Below, in pieces: positions 12,900 through 24,684 of a stretch of 64,000 bases of DNA. This DNA comes from Mycogone perniciosa (Eukaryota; Ascomycota; Sordariomycetes; Hypocreales; Hypocreaceae): NCBI GenBank assembly GCA_025331125.1, contig JAOALB010000123.1, positions 62,001 through 126,000 on the forward strand, read 5' to 3'. Made by a program: the position numbers and the translations under genes. The notes beneath the pieces were generated by a model. The model was given only the letters and a program-made list of their open reading frames with translations. It ran no database searches and was not told the origin of the DNA. The stretch's first letter is position 1. The number at the start of each line of letters is the position of its first letter.

Positions 12900-15800
12900 A
12901 AAAAAAGCCTTTGAATATATAAAAGTCAATTACATAAAATAAAAGTAATATTATTTATATTTAATTATTAAAAACGCTCAGTTTAATTAAATAATTTATT
13001 AATAGTAAATAATTATTATAAACTTATAAAATTAAATATTACCTATATTTACTTTAAACCTTATACTAAACTATAAAGGGAATTAACCTTTAAAGGACTT
13101 AAAAGAATTGCTTAAAATATAGCCTTTTAAACCTTTTAATAAAAGTAGTATAGCACTTTAATTATTTTTGATTTAATGATATAATTATTTTATTTACTTT
13201 TCTAATTAATTTTAATATAAAGACTAGGAACGTTTTTTTAATTGCTAAATCATTTAAAGGAAATGCTTTAAAGTAGTTTAAACTTATTTAAAGGGATTTC
13301 TTTAATAATAAAAGTAGAGCTAATAAGTAAATATAGTTTATATTTACTAGCTATAATTAATTTAAAAAAGAATTAAAAGATATCTTTAATAATATTAGTA
13401 AAAAATATATTTTAAAGAATAAATGTATAAATTTAGTTTAAAAAGGAAAATACTTTAATTATATTATATACTTTAAACACTATACTTTTAAAGTTAAATA
13501 AAAAACCTTTGCCTTTATTAAACGCTTTTATAATAAACTTAAACTAGAAATTGAGAAAAAAGCTTATAAATGTTTTTACAATAAAGGTATAATTAAGTTT
13601 ATTAAAAAATATATAAATATAAATAATTGACTTTATAAACTTTATTTAAATATAAAAAGAAAATAATAGTAATTTAAATAAATTTAGAAATATTAAAGAT
13701 ATATAAATTAAAGTAAAAAGTAATAGAAATATATTACTAGCTTTGATAATAAAAGATTTAGTTAAATAAATTTAAATGCTATTTAAAAAGGAAAAGTAAA
13801 AGTTATTTATTATAACTATAATAAACTAAAATATATTTTAAAAGACTGTAAAGTTTTATAAAAGCTAAGAATTAATACATTTTAAAAGCTTGCGCTAAAA
13901 CTTAAATAAAAGGTTAATATAATTTTAAAAGCTATTAATTATATATTATTTAACTAGACTATATATTATTTAACTAGACTATATATTATTTAACTAGACT
14001 ATATATTATCTAACTAGACTATATATTATAATAATAGCTGTTCTATTTATAAATCTAATAAAGATAAAAGTAAATAATATTTAAAATAATTTAGAAAGAT
14101 ATTTATAATAAATTAAAAGGGATATTAATTAAAATTTAAGTCTTTAATTCTTAAAGATATATTTAAAGAAAATAACGTAAATAGGTATTTACTGTATTTA
14201 AATAATTTAATAAAATAAAGCTTAAACTTTAATTATATAAAGTTAAATCAAAATAATAGTATTTTAAAGAAAATAAATAGTTACTGTAATTAATTATTAA
14301 TCTTTTAATGAAATTACTGCAAGCAATAAAGGATGAATTAATAGTAATAAGTTTAAAAATAAAAATAAAAATAACCCTTTAAAATATAAACTATTATTAT
14401 ACAGTATTATACCTTTAAAATTAAGAAATATACTATAAATATATAGTAACTTTAAAAATAACTTAAATAAATATTACCTTTACCTAATTAAAAGAATTAC
14501 TATAAGTATATAACTAGATAGGATATATTTACGCCTATATAAATAGCTTTACATATAAAATAAAGCTAATAATAAAATAGCTATTAAAGCAATTCTAGCT
14601 GCTTTAACTATATAAGCGGAACCTATATATATTTATAAGTAGTAAGATTATACTATAAATAACTTTATTTATAAACAGCACTATATTAAATTTTAAGTTA
14701 TTTATATTGTATATAGCTATATAGTATACTTTTATAAAAAAGTAAAGTATAATGTATTTTTGATTAAAATCCTATTTTACGTTATAGAATAAATGTAGGA
14801 TTGCAATACCTTTAAAAAATAAATATATAATATTAAGACTTTAAAGTTATTATTATTAAATTAAATAGTAAAACCCTACAAGAATACCGTTAACTATAAA
14901 AATTTAAAAAATGCAAGTTTAAAAGATATTATATTTACTATTAGGAAAAATTAATAAAATAGTACTTCTGCTATAATAAAAGGTTTAAGTGCAATTAATA
15001 ATACTATTTAAAATGCAATAGCTTAAAGTATATTATATATAAGCGAAATAAATTAAAATAATAATATATATAATAAACTAATAATACCCTATACTTATTA
15101 CTAAACTATATATATTATTAAAAGGATAAATGCGTGATTTACCTATAAGAAAAACTCTGAGAATAATAAATATAGAAGTATATAAAGTATAAACCTAATT
15201 TAGAAAATAGAGAGATTAATTAAATTATAAAAAAGCTATATTAAAATTAGTTTAACTTTATGACCTATAAAGGAACTGCTTATAATAAAAAAAAGTAGTA
15301 TTTACTTTAAAGAACTTTAATTAATTGCGAAATTTATATAAAATAAAAAGCTTTAAAATAGCAGTATTATTAAAGTAATTGCAGAATATCGTTAAAGAAT
15401 ACTAGAAGTATAATAAGCTATTTAAAGAAATATTTAATATAAAGCTATTAGAATATAGCTAATAAAACTATATAATTAAGCTTAAAGACAATACTAGTAT
15501 TACTTTTTATAAAGGTTATAATTTAAATAAAAAAAGCTTAAAAGCTTATATAACTATTTAAATAATATACTAGCTAAAAGATATATTTAACCCTCTTTAT
15601 TGAAAGTAAGCTATTTTATTATATTTATATTAAAGAAAAAAGGTAAATTAGAGTTAATTATAAATTATTAATAATTTAATAAAAGAGTATTTTAATATTA
15701 TTATAATTATTTATTTAAATAATATTTTAAGTTTTTTTAATACCTTTAAAAAATATAAAGAATATATTTATAAAGTATTATAAATATTATAAAATATTAA

Positions 15801-18650
15801 ATTATTTATAGATTTAAAGATATATAAATTCTATATATAGAAAATAACTTTTTTAAAATATATTATTACCTTTAAAGAAATTTATATAAATCTATTAAAA
15901 GTATAAGCAGTACAAGACTAGCCTATACTTATAATAGTTAAAGAAGTCTAAAACTTTTTAAAATTTATTAACTATTATTAATAATTTATTAAAGGCTATA
16001 AAAGTATTATATAAACTCTCTATAAGCTTATTAAAAAAAATTAAAAGTTTTTATAGGCATTAAATATATAAAAAGCCTTTAATAAGCTTAAATAGCTAAT
16101 TTTAAAAAAACTTATATTTATTATATTTAATTTATTTAAAGAAATAAAAGTTAAAATAAATACTTTAACTTTACTATAAAAGTTTAATTTAATTAAAAGG
16201 ATAAAAATAATAAACTATAGTTTATTGCCTTTTACTTTAAAGTATTATATAGTATAAAACTAAACTATTTAATATATAATAAAGAATTCTTTATTATTAT
16301 TTTTATATTTAAAGAATATTAATATTACCTATTAAAAGGGATATATAAAGTTAAAGTATATATTAACTATAAGAATATTATATACTTTATAATAGTTTAA
16401 TAACTCTTTAAAAGGCAGATCTACTATATAGAATACCTTTTAAAATTCGATTATATTTGAATTTATTAAGAAACAATCTAAAAAGAAATAAGTAAATATA
16501 TTTAATAAATAAGCTAACTATAATTAAAAAAACATTAAATATACTAGATAGATTTTAAAATAAACCTTTAAAGGATATTATTAATAAATAATACTTTAAG
16601 CTATATATAAAGTATTTAATCATAATACTATACTTTAATATATTAAAGAGTATTATATTATTTAAAATAATAATAAACCTTTAAAAGATATAGAGTTTAA
16701 TAATAAAAGAATTTAATAATAAAATAAAAAGAATTGAAATTTTAAATAAACTTTTAAAAAATATAATTATAAAAGTCTAGTAATATTTAATATATAGATA
16801 TAAAGGCATTTATAAAATTTATAAATAAATATAAAAGTATTTTAAGTTTTAAAGGCTTAAAAAACTAATATAAGAAATTATTTTTTACGGTATAATTTAT
16901 AAAATAGTGAAACCTTTAAAATATAAACTATATAGTAAACTTTAACCTTTATTAATATTAAAATAATAATAAAAGTTAATTTTATTAAATCTCATTATTA
17001 AACTATTACTATTTATTAAATTAAAATTAAAAATTAAATATAATAGTATTTTAATAATTATAAATTAATTTATTAAATACTTTTACTTTTTTTTATATAA
17101 AAAAATAATAAATATAAAAATACTAGCTTATATACTTTTATAATTTATTACAGTTAATTATATAATTCCGGCTAAAATTATTTCTAATTAAAGGTTAACC
17201 TTTATATTTAAATTTTAGTAAATATTTATAAACCAGTTGAATATAAATTATAAATTTAATATTATATATTATTTATAGATAAATAAATAAATAAAATATA
17301 TTAACTAGTTTATTAAAGCTTATTTAAAAAGTTATATTAACTTTAATTAAAATAATTAAATAAAAAAGTTATTAATTATACAAATATCTTATAATAGTAA
17401 TATTTTAAAATTAATTAAATTTAACTTTATATATATTACTTATAGCTTTACGCTAAATATATATAAAGCATTAAAGAAAGGCTTATATATTAATAAGGTA
17501 TAACTTAAAGTTAAAAATATAAAGCAGTTATATAAAGAAATATAAATATACCTTTACTTAATATAAAAAGAAATTAAAAAAATATTAATAAATATAAATT
17601 AAAAGGATTAATTTTTAAAAAAGGAAATATAGTTTATATATATTAATATTCGCTAAAAAAAAACTGTATATATTAAAATAATACAATTAAGTAATAAATT
17701 AAATTTTAAAAGACTTAAATTTTATTTAATTAAAAGATTTATTTTAAAGATTATTTATAAATTTCTACTATTTAATAATATTAAAATTTATTTAATATTT
17801 TATATTTTATTATTTAAAAAAGTATTATAAAATAAATTAAAAATAAATTAATTATAGCTTTAATTAAAGTTTTATTAGTTAAAGAAAAATATAAAGTTAA
17901 AGAAATTAAAGCTATAAAAATAAAGAATAATAAACGCTACTATTGAATAAAATAAAAAACCTATAAAAAAGAATATAACTTTTAAAACCTTAAAGAATAC
18001 TTTAACTACTTTTAAATAATTTTATAGTAATTCTATTAAGATTTAAGCTTTTTAATAAAGGGTTTAATAAAGGATTAAAAGTAAAGAGATTAATACTTTA
18101 AGAGTCTTAAACCTTTAAAAAAACTTTTAATTTTTACTGCTTTAAATTCTCTAATTTATTTAAAGACTTTAACCTATACTTAACTATTTCTTTACCTTTT
18201 AGTCTATAGCTATTATTTTTAATAATAGAAATACTTTAAGTAATTTAAAGCTTTATTTATCTTTACCAAAGCTTTATAAAAGGCTTTATAATCAAGCAAT
18301 AAAAGTTTTTCTATTAACTTTTTAATAAAATTAAAATATTATAATTTAAAAATAATGTTTAAGATTAAAAAATAATCGTAACTATAATACTAAAAGAAAA
18401 ACTTTAAAGAAATATATAAAAACTTAATATAACCTTTATACTATTATATAAATAGCTAATATAAATATATTTATTATATTTTAAAAGCGATTATTTATAT
18501 AATACTTTAGGTTATAAGAAAAATATAAAAATAAAGTATAATATTAAAACTATTTCTATTAATTAAATTTATAAGTTTATAATAATAAAAAGTTTATTTA
18601 ATATAAATAGGCTATAAGTTATTAAATATAATAAATAATTAAGAAAAAGG
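12900..18650 (+). pseudogene. Gypsy copy 2 gag-pol remnant
   Basis: Read on the plus strand, the parts in order are: a gag zinc-knuckle remnant at 13,798-13,848 (YYNYNKLKYILKDC, cysteines mostly mutated); reverse transcriptase with YLNN instead of YLDD at 15,712-15,723, followed by NTFKKYKEYI; integrase, not clearly readable, around 16.9-17.6 kb; and a chromodomain-like segment at about 17,900-18,010 (NNKRYY, KTYKKEYNF, resembling the K.GY.EE.NTWEP pattern). Many stops are present. A reading-frame-breaking 20-bp tandem repeat lies at 13,941-14,030. Confidence 0.75.
13941..14030. repeat. 20-bp tandem repeat, 4.5 copies
   Basis: The unit ATATATTATTTAACTAGACT occurs four times in a row, followed by half a unit. 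The last full copy has one T to C change. Copies 1 and 3 of the Gypsy element show only one unit at the corresponding place, so this is a local expansion. Since 20 is not a multiple of three, it probably arose after the gag-pol frame was already dead. Confidence 0.9.
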
Positions 18651-18723
18651 ATATTATATATAAAAAAAAAGGAAAAGATTAAAAATAGGTTTTAAAAAGA
18701 AAATTAATAAAAAGGGGATATTA

Positions 18724-19132
18724 TATTATAACTTAACTATATTAAAAATTTAGTTATAGGGATATAAAAGAATATTAGTTATATTAATTAATTAATTATA
18801 AATAATTACTGCGCTAAAGATAATTACTTAAAACGCTTACTATATTAAAAAGTATAATTATTTACTTAATTACTGCACTATTATAGTAATTACAGTAACG
18901 CTTACTAAGACACTAGTAATTATATCAAGATTTCCTTTATATATATATAACTGGCTTATTACTCGTTTAGTATAGTTATTTAAACAGTTATTAATAAATT
19001 ATATTTATTAAAACTGCCTATTCTATAGAATTATAATTATATTACACTACTTAGTATTCATCTTTAACCCCTCTGTCAATATAAACCCATAAACCTTGGT
19101 TTAACTGTTAAGAACTAACCTGGATCATTACA
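18724..19132 (+). repeat. Gypsy copy 2, 3' LTR
   Basis: About 409 bp. It ends GGATCATTACA, the least mutated of the family's terminal sequences here, and is followed by the TATAC target duplication. The polypurine tract lies at about 18,708-18,723. Confidence 0.88.
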
Positions 19133-19622
19133 TATACCGCTTATATTAGAAATTGTATTTTTCCCTAAGGAGCTTATGTTTAGATAATTCTTTAACATTA
19201 AGATTAGTCATATTTATTACTTCCGGCCAGATTATTTAAGGAGTGGGAGCTTTAAGCTTAATAACTATAAGCTTATTACTAGTATCTGGATTAATATATT
19301 TCTAAATATTATAGCTAGTGGCTTGCTGTTTAATAGAGTTAATTTAAAAATCCTAATTACTTAGTCCTTTTAGGATAACCTAGGAAAAGGTTAATATTAT
19401 ATTAATAGTATTATTGTTGCAAAGTGGAAGCTATATAGAAAACCCGATATAGACCAGGCTTATAACTATTAATTATAGCTTATTGACGAATATATAAAAC
19501 GATAGAATTCGATACTCTTGCTTATCCTAAGTTAGGTGGGAAAAGCGGCTGCTTAAATACATAAAAACTTGCTAATTAATTGATCATAACTATCCGGATC
19601 TAGGAAATCTAGGAAATCTGAC

Positions 19623-19763
19623 TGTCATAATATCGTCATTGACTTACGGATCCGGCTGTTATTGCAAGCTAGTTGGGAATTAAGGAATGTGCGTTGGAAT
19701 GAAGGAATGTGTCATGTTGTGGAATGTGCCGTGATGTGGAATAATCCGTTACTGAGGTTGACA
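19623..19763 (-). repeat. Copia 5' LTR
   Basis: A 141-bp LTR with inverted ends TGTCA and TGACA. It is nearly free of RIP-like changes, while its partner at 1-113 is mutated. The following GTAAA (19,764-19,768) would be the target duplication, but its left partner lies outside the window. A 65-codon open frame through this LTR is not regarded as a gene. Confidence 0.82.
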
Positions 19764-20874
19764 GTAAAATTCACCCCCTACAATTTCAGACTCCTGGTGC
19801 TATTCTTGATAGGATTTCAAGAATTTCGGATTATGACTAATACGTGGTGTACTCCGTAGATAAACCGCAAATTTTCTTCGACCCTAATTCTAAATTTGTT
19901 TAAGCCCCTGAGTAGGTTCTTGCACAGTATTTCAAGCCAATACCCGCCAATCAGTACCCCATCACCGGCTTCTCGGTAATACCATTAGTTACACCTAGCC
20001 CCTTGTAGTAGGGCTGCTCCTACAAAGTACTTCTTCCTACTAGTACTGTCCTGTGGGTTGCAGAGAAACGGCAACAGCCGTCATATTCACAAACTTTCTT
20101 GCAATTTCGACCCCGGCTACATTATGAGACCACAGGGCCATTTTGTTGCCTTTGTGCGTTGATTCCATTGTTTCTACACCAATAAGAAATCTCTGTTCAT
20201 TATTGACCTTGACTTGCTGGCCTCGTGGTCAGACCAGTCTCACTGATGCGCGCCTTCAGTTTGATCAGCCGTTGGACTACCTTGCCGTGTTCTCAAGATT
20301 GTAGGATATTTCCCGCCTAAAAAAGTTTATTTTCCCAGTGTCTTCTTATAGAGTTACCGCCGTTCAAAGCTTAATGTTCGCACATTCAGAATTCATAGCA
20401 ACATTGAAGGGTGGCGCATACTATTTCGACACTTGTAGCTTTAGCTCCCTACAAAATGCATTCTGGATCGGTACCCGGTTGTGAGCAGCTAGATGCAAAA
20501 GTATCATGTATCACACTGCGTTCTTCTGAAAGTCGATGTCAGGCAATGACTAGCAGTGGCGCGATGGCTAAATCCTCGCCGTTTCATAGTAAAAGAATAG
20601 TAGATGGTTGGTCAGACAGAGAGAGCATTAGTGAAGCCTCCACGCGCCGTCCTAGGGCCTGGACGCGCCTCGACCGCCGGGCTTACTCCTATTTCAGTCT
20701 GTTCAGGCCAGGGTTCAAGTCGTGCTATTCTCAGCTCCCTACCTACTTATATAACCCAAGTCTCCACTGTAGCATCCGAGAAATTTCTATTAATACATTC
20801 CATCCAACGAACCTCACTCCGTACTTTTGACTTAAATAAATATCTCTAAATTAATTTTCCAAAACGCCGTTGAT
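19764..20874. other. Intergenic, left edge of gene island
   Basis: Normal base composition starts sharply at the end of the Copia LTR. Short open frames (for example 20,411-20,830) show no recognisable domain and overlap each other in several frames, so I do not call them. One exact copy of the TACTCCGTA motif lies at 19,850-19,858 and a one-mismatch copy at 20,815-20,823. It presumably holds the promoter of the sugar transporter. Confidence 0.6.
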
Positions 20875-22774
20875 ATGGTCTACCTTGGACTGCAAGGAAA
20901 TGGCCTTCTGGCTGGTATAACCATCTCTAGTGGGATGGGTTTTATTCTGTTTGGTACGATAACACAATAGATATATAATTTTAAAACTGAACATAGGGGT
21001 CGTTCTTAACAATTCTTCATTCAGATACTAATAAACTATATTCCATCAGGATACGATAATCGCGTCATCGGCGGCCTGCTTACCGACACAGATTTCCAAT
21101 CAACCTTCGAACTTGATGCTACTCTTCAAGGGGTGGTCGCCTCACTATTTGAGCTAGGCTGCTTTTGTGGATCTCTCCTCACTGCTGCCGTGGGTGATCG
21201 ATTTGGCCGTCGGAGTCTTGCACATCTGGGAAGCTTATGCATCTGCGGCGGAGCCGCCTTACAGTCATCCAGCTTCTCTGTTGGCCAGTTGCTTTCCGGC
21301 CGCATTGTGGCAGGTGTTGGCCTCGGTCTTATATCCAGCAATGTGGCGATTTGGCAATCAGAGACCGCCCCAGCAAGACTGCGTGGTACCCTAATTGCAT
21401 GTTCCCTCAGCTTTCTCATCGTCGGTCAGCTTCTTGCCAACCTGCTGGATTATGGCATGAATTCCTATCCAGGGCCTGTTTCGTGGCGGTTTCCAATAGC
21501 TTTTCAGGCACTTCTTGCCATTCTGATGAGCTTTCTACTACTTCTCATGCCAGAATGTGTGTCTCGACTCCCCCTTAACCATTCTGGTTTTCTGTGTACT
21601 TCCATATGTGAAACACAAGCTGACAACACGGAATCTATAGCGCCCCGGTACCTTATGATGAAAGATCGTATCGACGAGGCTGCAGCTGTTCTTCAAGCGC
21701 TCAAAGGTGCCCCAGATGCAGAGTCAGTGGCTGCCGATATTGCAGAGATAAAGGAGGCACTTCTCCTAGAACTGAACTCTCAAAAGACTTGGAGAGATCT
21801 TTTCAAGAGTGACCGAGTCAAATCACGCCGTCGTGTGATCATTGCCTGCGCAGTTAACCTAATGCAGGACCTCAGTGGCGCAACGCCAATTGCATATTAT
21901 GGATCTTATATGTATGTCAGCAAATGATTCCCATGAAATTGTGTCCTTCTGTCTCATTACTCTCTGTTATGCGACCCCCGTTTTTTTCCCCAGGGACAAA
22001 ATCTTTTCACCACCCGAATCTCTAACATATTTTTACTCTAGATTTCAACACTCCGTAGGCTTCACACGCCATCTAGCGTTGCTCATGTCAATCTTCCTGC
22101 AATTATGGTTTCTTGTGGCGTCTACCTTGACATGGGTGCTGATTGAACGTGTTGGGCGCCGACCTCTCTTCATGCTCTCAGCCGCCTGTATGGGTATTGT
22201 TATGGTGGTACTTGCTGTCATGTGTTCAATCAACACACATACTTCTAGCATTGTTGCTGTCGTTATGATATTTGCGTATCAGGCTTTCTTTACCTGGGGA
22301 TTTATGGGTGGTGTTTGGGTAAGTTAACACGGTGCTGCACCCGCTCTGCAATGACCCTTCGTATTATACTTTTCATTCATATAATTAGAGACTAACATAA
22401 ATTTTCAATAGGCTTATGGACCTGAGATCCTCCCGCTCGAATATCGGTCCAAGGGAATGGGCCTCGCCACCGCTGTCCTTTGGATGTTTTGCTTTGTGAT
22501 GGTTGAGATTGTGCCCTCCAGTATAGCTAATATTGGGTGGAGGACGTACATCATATTTGCTGTTTGCAACTTTTCCTTTATTCCCGTCATCTATCTATGG
22601 TTCCCGGAAACAAGGGGTCTTAGCCTTGAACTTGTTGATCTCGCTTTTCTTGATGATACGACGACTCCAGTGAAGTGCGCTAAAAAGCTACAGAGAATGA
22701 TTGCTTCCGGCCAAAAGCTTACACTTCAAATAGAGGTAGGTGAGAAAAGTGTTGCTGTTGAAGTGACGCATTGA
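20875..22774 (+). CDS. MFS sugar transporter (hexose transporter family)
   Basis: A plasma-membrane sugar carrier of the major facilitator superfamily (fungal sugar porter type). Proposed exons are 20,875-20,953, 21,050-21,556, 21,641-21,911, 22,042-22,318 and 22,412-22,774, giving 498 residues, normal for the family. Splicing exon 1 to exon 2 restores the family motif GFILFGYD; removing 21,557-21,640 restores PESPRYL. Further family signatures are GDRFGRR after the second membrane segment, the QQ.SG-like MQDLSG with PIAYY, ERVGRRPLF, and PETRGLSLE near the C-terminus. About 12 hydrophobic segments are visible. The intron at 21,557-21,640 is 84 nt, in frame and stop-free, so an unspliced form would only carry a 28-residue insertion. 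The substrate cannot be read from sequence; hexose or disaccharide is likely. Confidence 0.88.
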
Positions 22775-23487
22775 AGGAGACGGTTTTGCATACTAGGGTT
22801 GGTGTGAATTATCATAGCATATGTGCTGATTTTTACCACAATGGAATGGACAGTAACTAGGATACACTACGCTAGACTTTCCGATATTTGGCAGATAGTC
22901 TCAATAGAAGCCTATTCTGTCTACCTATCTCCTTCAATAACCTGTAATTTTTAAAAGCTCCATCTGTTCGCTCCAATACCCGTTCAAGACTCCAACCTCC
23001 GTTTAAACATTACGGGGAACAATACAGCAGTTTTAATACTAATAGCAGTCTCTCCTACAATTGATTAATATGGTGGGTTCAATAGTGAATCCAGGGCAAA
23101 CACCGAAATTTTCCAATCCGTAGAGTCAGTATGGAGGTATCACAATGGCAACCACGAAAAATCCGTCGGTGCGACTCAATCGGGTATGATAAGGCATTTA
23201 TACAAGGGAAAGGCATGGTGAACGTCAGCACACACAATAGAGAGTGGTTATAATACCAATATCCCGTGAGGTGCATCAGTCTGCTGTTCTGAACCAGCGT
23301 GGCAGAGTTACCCAAGAGACCCTCGTTTTTATGTGTTGGTAGTATATTCCTTTTACGTTTAAAAAACCTCACATTGACTTTACTGGATCTCAAAGTGTCT
23401 TGTGGTCTTTTATGATCATGATGTTCACACTTTTGCTCTGGATCCTCCTGATCCTCACACAGTCCTCATATCTACCTATAATCCCCG
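22775..23487. other. Convergent intergenic spacer
   Basis: This lies between the 3' ends of the sugar transporter and the DUF3669 gene. The 104-codon minus frame at 23,079-23,393 has no recognisable domain. Nothing else stands out. Confidence 0.6.
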
Positions 23488-24684
23488 TTACTTTTCAATC
23501 AGCCCGTGAAGAAACATTCTCGGCAACGCCAACATCTCTTGGCCATGTCCCCCCTTCTTAAGAATCTCATCGGAAACAGCGACATACTTCAACACGAATG
23601 AATTCCACACCTTCATTTCAATTTTTGATCCCTTTCTCGGCTTTGGAAGATATGGGTCATTTAGTCGGACAGCTTCCACAGCTTGAGAAACGCCGGTTTC
23701 GTCTAAATTGATTGGTCGGACCTGGTTGAAGTCCAAGACCCAGAGCTCCGTGTGTCGTTGAAAAAAGTCGTCGTCCTTGAAAGAACGAGGGCCTGTATAC
23801 TCAAATGATTGCATTTTGGCAAGGTCATCGGAGCGCATGGTGAGTGGTGTCTTCCCGTCTCTCGAACTTCCCAGCACAAATTCTACGTCTCGGGCGTCGG
23901 TCTTGGCTGCCCAATGCATGATTGCCATAGCGGTTCCCATCTTCCGGGCTAAATCTTCCACATCAAGTCGTAGGTCGGCCATTTGGTTTAGGTGTCGCTT
24001 GAAGCTTCGCAGAGAGAAGAATATGCCGGTGTTTTTGCCGTGCATGGACCCGAGATACGGTCTTACCAGGCAGTCCATATTGGCAGGATCGGCGATTGCG
24101 GCGTCCCTTATATTTTTCGGGCAAAATTTGTTGATCAGCAGACTTCGAGTAAGTTGTGACAAGGGCCAGATGCGCTCTGTCACAAATGCACTCGTGGGTA
24201 GGTTGCAAACGCGTTGAGCGATCTCAACAAGATTACGGCGCTCTTCAAACCACTGTGCAACATTGTCGGGTACGAAGTAGTAGCAAGCCGGGATCTTGAC
24301 ATCATCGCATTTAAGCATGCCGAACTGTTCTGAGATTTTTATGTGCTTGATATAGTCGTTCCATAGGTCATGCTGATTAGCTTTAGCGAGCTTGATAGCG
24401 AGGGATTCCCCATCTTGAGCGAACACAGCACCACAGGCGCCAGCGCCGATTTTTCTGAGTGATCGGTCACCTAGTGACTGGAATTCAGAGGCGGGAATAC
24501 CACTATCCGAAGTGAGCATCTTGGCCAATTGTTGGTCGGCTCTCCCAGGGATAGCACCAATATTGGTGGCGTAGGCGACCTCGATGTCATCGTCCGAATG
24601 AAGGAGATTAGCCACTCTCAAATGGGCTGGAAGATGTCTGTCGAGCATTGCAAAGTAAGCCTTCTCAGTAAATATGGCTGTCAT
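23488..24684 (-). CDS. DUF3669 domain protein, kinase-like
   Basis: A single-exon gene for 398 residues. The C-terminal third fits the fungal DUF3669 family (often annotated as zinc-finger protein), with LWVLDFNQVRPI, then NDPYLPKP and a W..F..KY segment. The N-terminal half contains a glycine-rich stretch KIGAGACGAVFAQDG followed by LAIKLAK, like the nucleotide-binding loop and lysine of a protein kinase. LDFNQ would then sit where kinases have DFG, so a degenerate kinase fold is possible. No zinc-finger cysteine pattern or signal peptide is visible. Function is not known for the family. The start is the first ATG of the open frame; no introns are needed. It is convergent with the sugar transporter. 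Confidence 0.75.
   Translation of the reverse strand: MTAIFTEKAYFAMLDRHLPAHLRVANLLHSDDDIEVAYATNIGAIPGRADQQLAKMLTSDSGIPASEFQSLGDRSLRKIGAGACGAVFAQDGESLAIKLAKANQHDLWNDYIKHIKISEQFGMLKCDDVKIPACYYFVPDNVAQWFEERRNLVEIAQRVCNLPTSAFVTERIWPLSQLTRSLLINKFCPKNIRDAAIADPANMDCLVRPYLGSMHGKNTGIFFSLRSFKRHLNQMADLRLDVEDLARKMGTAMAIMHWAAKTDARDVEFVLGSSRDGKTPLTMRSDDLAKMQSFEYTGPRSFKDDDFFQRHTELWVLDFNQVRPINLDETGVSQAVEAVRLNDPYLPKPRKGSKIEMKVWNSFVLKYVAVSDEILKKGGHGQEMLALPRMFLHGLIEK

Larger units (their letters stand above)
12293..19132 (+). mobile_element. Gypsy-type chromodomain LTR retrotransposon, copy 2 (inverted, internally deleted)
   Basis: LTRs at 12,293-12,701 and 18,724-19,132 are the reverse complement of those of copy 1. 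The target duplication TATAC is perfect (12,288-12,292 and 19,133-19,137). A purine tract with GGGGATAT lies directly left of the right LTR, so this copy codes on the plus strand. At about 6.84 kb it is some 0.8-0.9 kb shorter than copies 1 and 3. About 0.7 kb of this is one deletion near 15,345, between the gag zinc knuckle and the reverse transcriptase. It sits in the 5' part of the Copia host element. Confidence 0.9.
1..19763 (-). mobile_element. Decayed Copia-type LTR retrotransposon carrying two nested Gypsy elements
   Basis: The first 113 bases repeat at 19,651-19,763, and the right copy has clear LTR ends (TGTCA...TGACA), so the two are the LTRs of one element; the window begins about 28 bases inside the left LTR. 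A C-rich tract just inside the left LTR reads as a polypurine tract on the minus strand, which gives minus-strand coding. Removing the two Gypsy insertions leaves about 5.3 kb, the usual size of a Copia element. Minus-strand remnants are in Copia order: integrase side near 10.3-11.0 kb, then reverse transcriptase and RNase H near 0.5-1.4 kb. Element sequence occupies 1-1,451, 9,104-12,292 and 19,133-19,763. All frames carry stops; A+T enrichment indicates RIP-like mutation. Inactive. Confidence 0.85.

Noticed and set aside
13941..14030. Regular 20-bp repeats resembling a small CRISPR array
   Set aside because: There are no spacers; the units are directly joined and lie in a decayed eukaryotic retrotransposon.
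61..19000. Possibility that the A+T-rich blocks are mitochondrial DNA or a centromere
   Set aside because: Both blocks resolve into nested retrotransposons with LTRs, target duplications and readable pol motifs, so transposon decay explains them. A pericentromeric location is still possible but not shown.
19662..19859. 65-codon open frame at the right end of the Copia element
   Set aside because: It lies mostly inside the 5' LTR and runs into the flank; the same bases in the left LTR are not open. No domain.
20411..20849. Overlapping open frames of 139 and 81 codons upstream of the sugar transporter
   Set aside because: Two frames open over the same bases, no conserved motif, no good start context, and no splice structure that would extend them.
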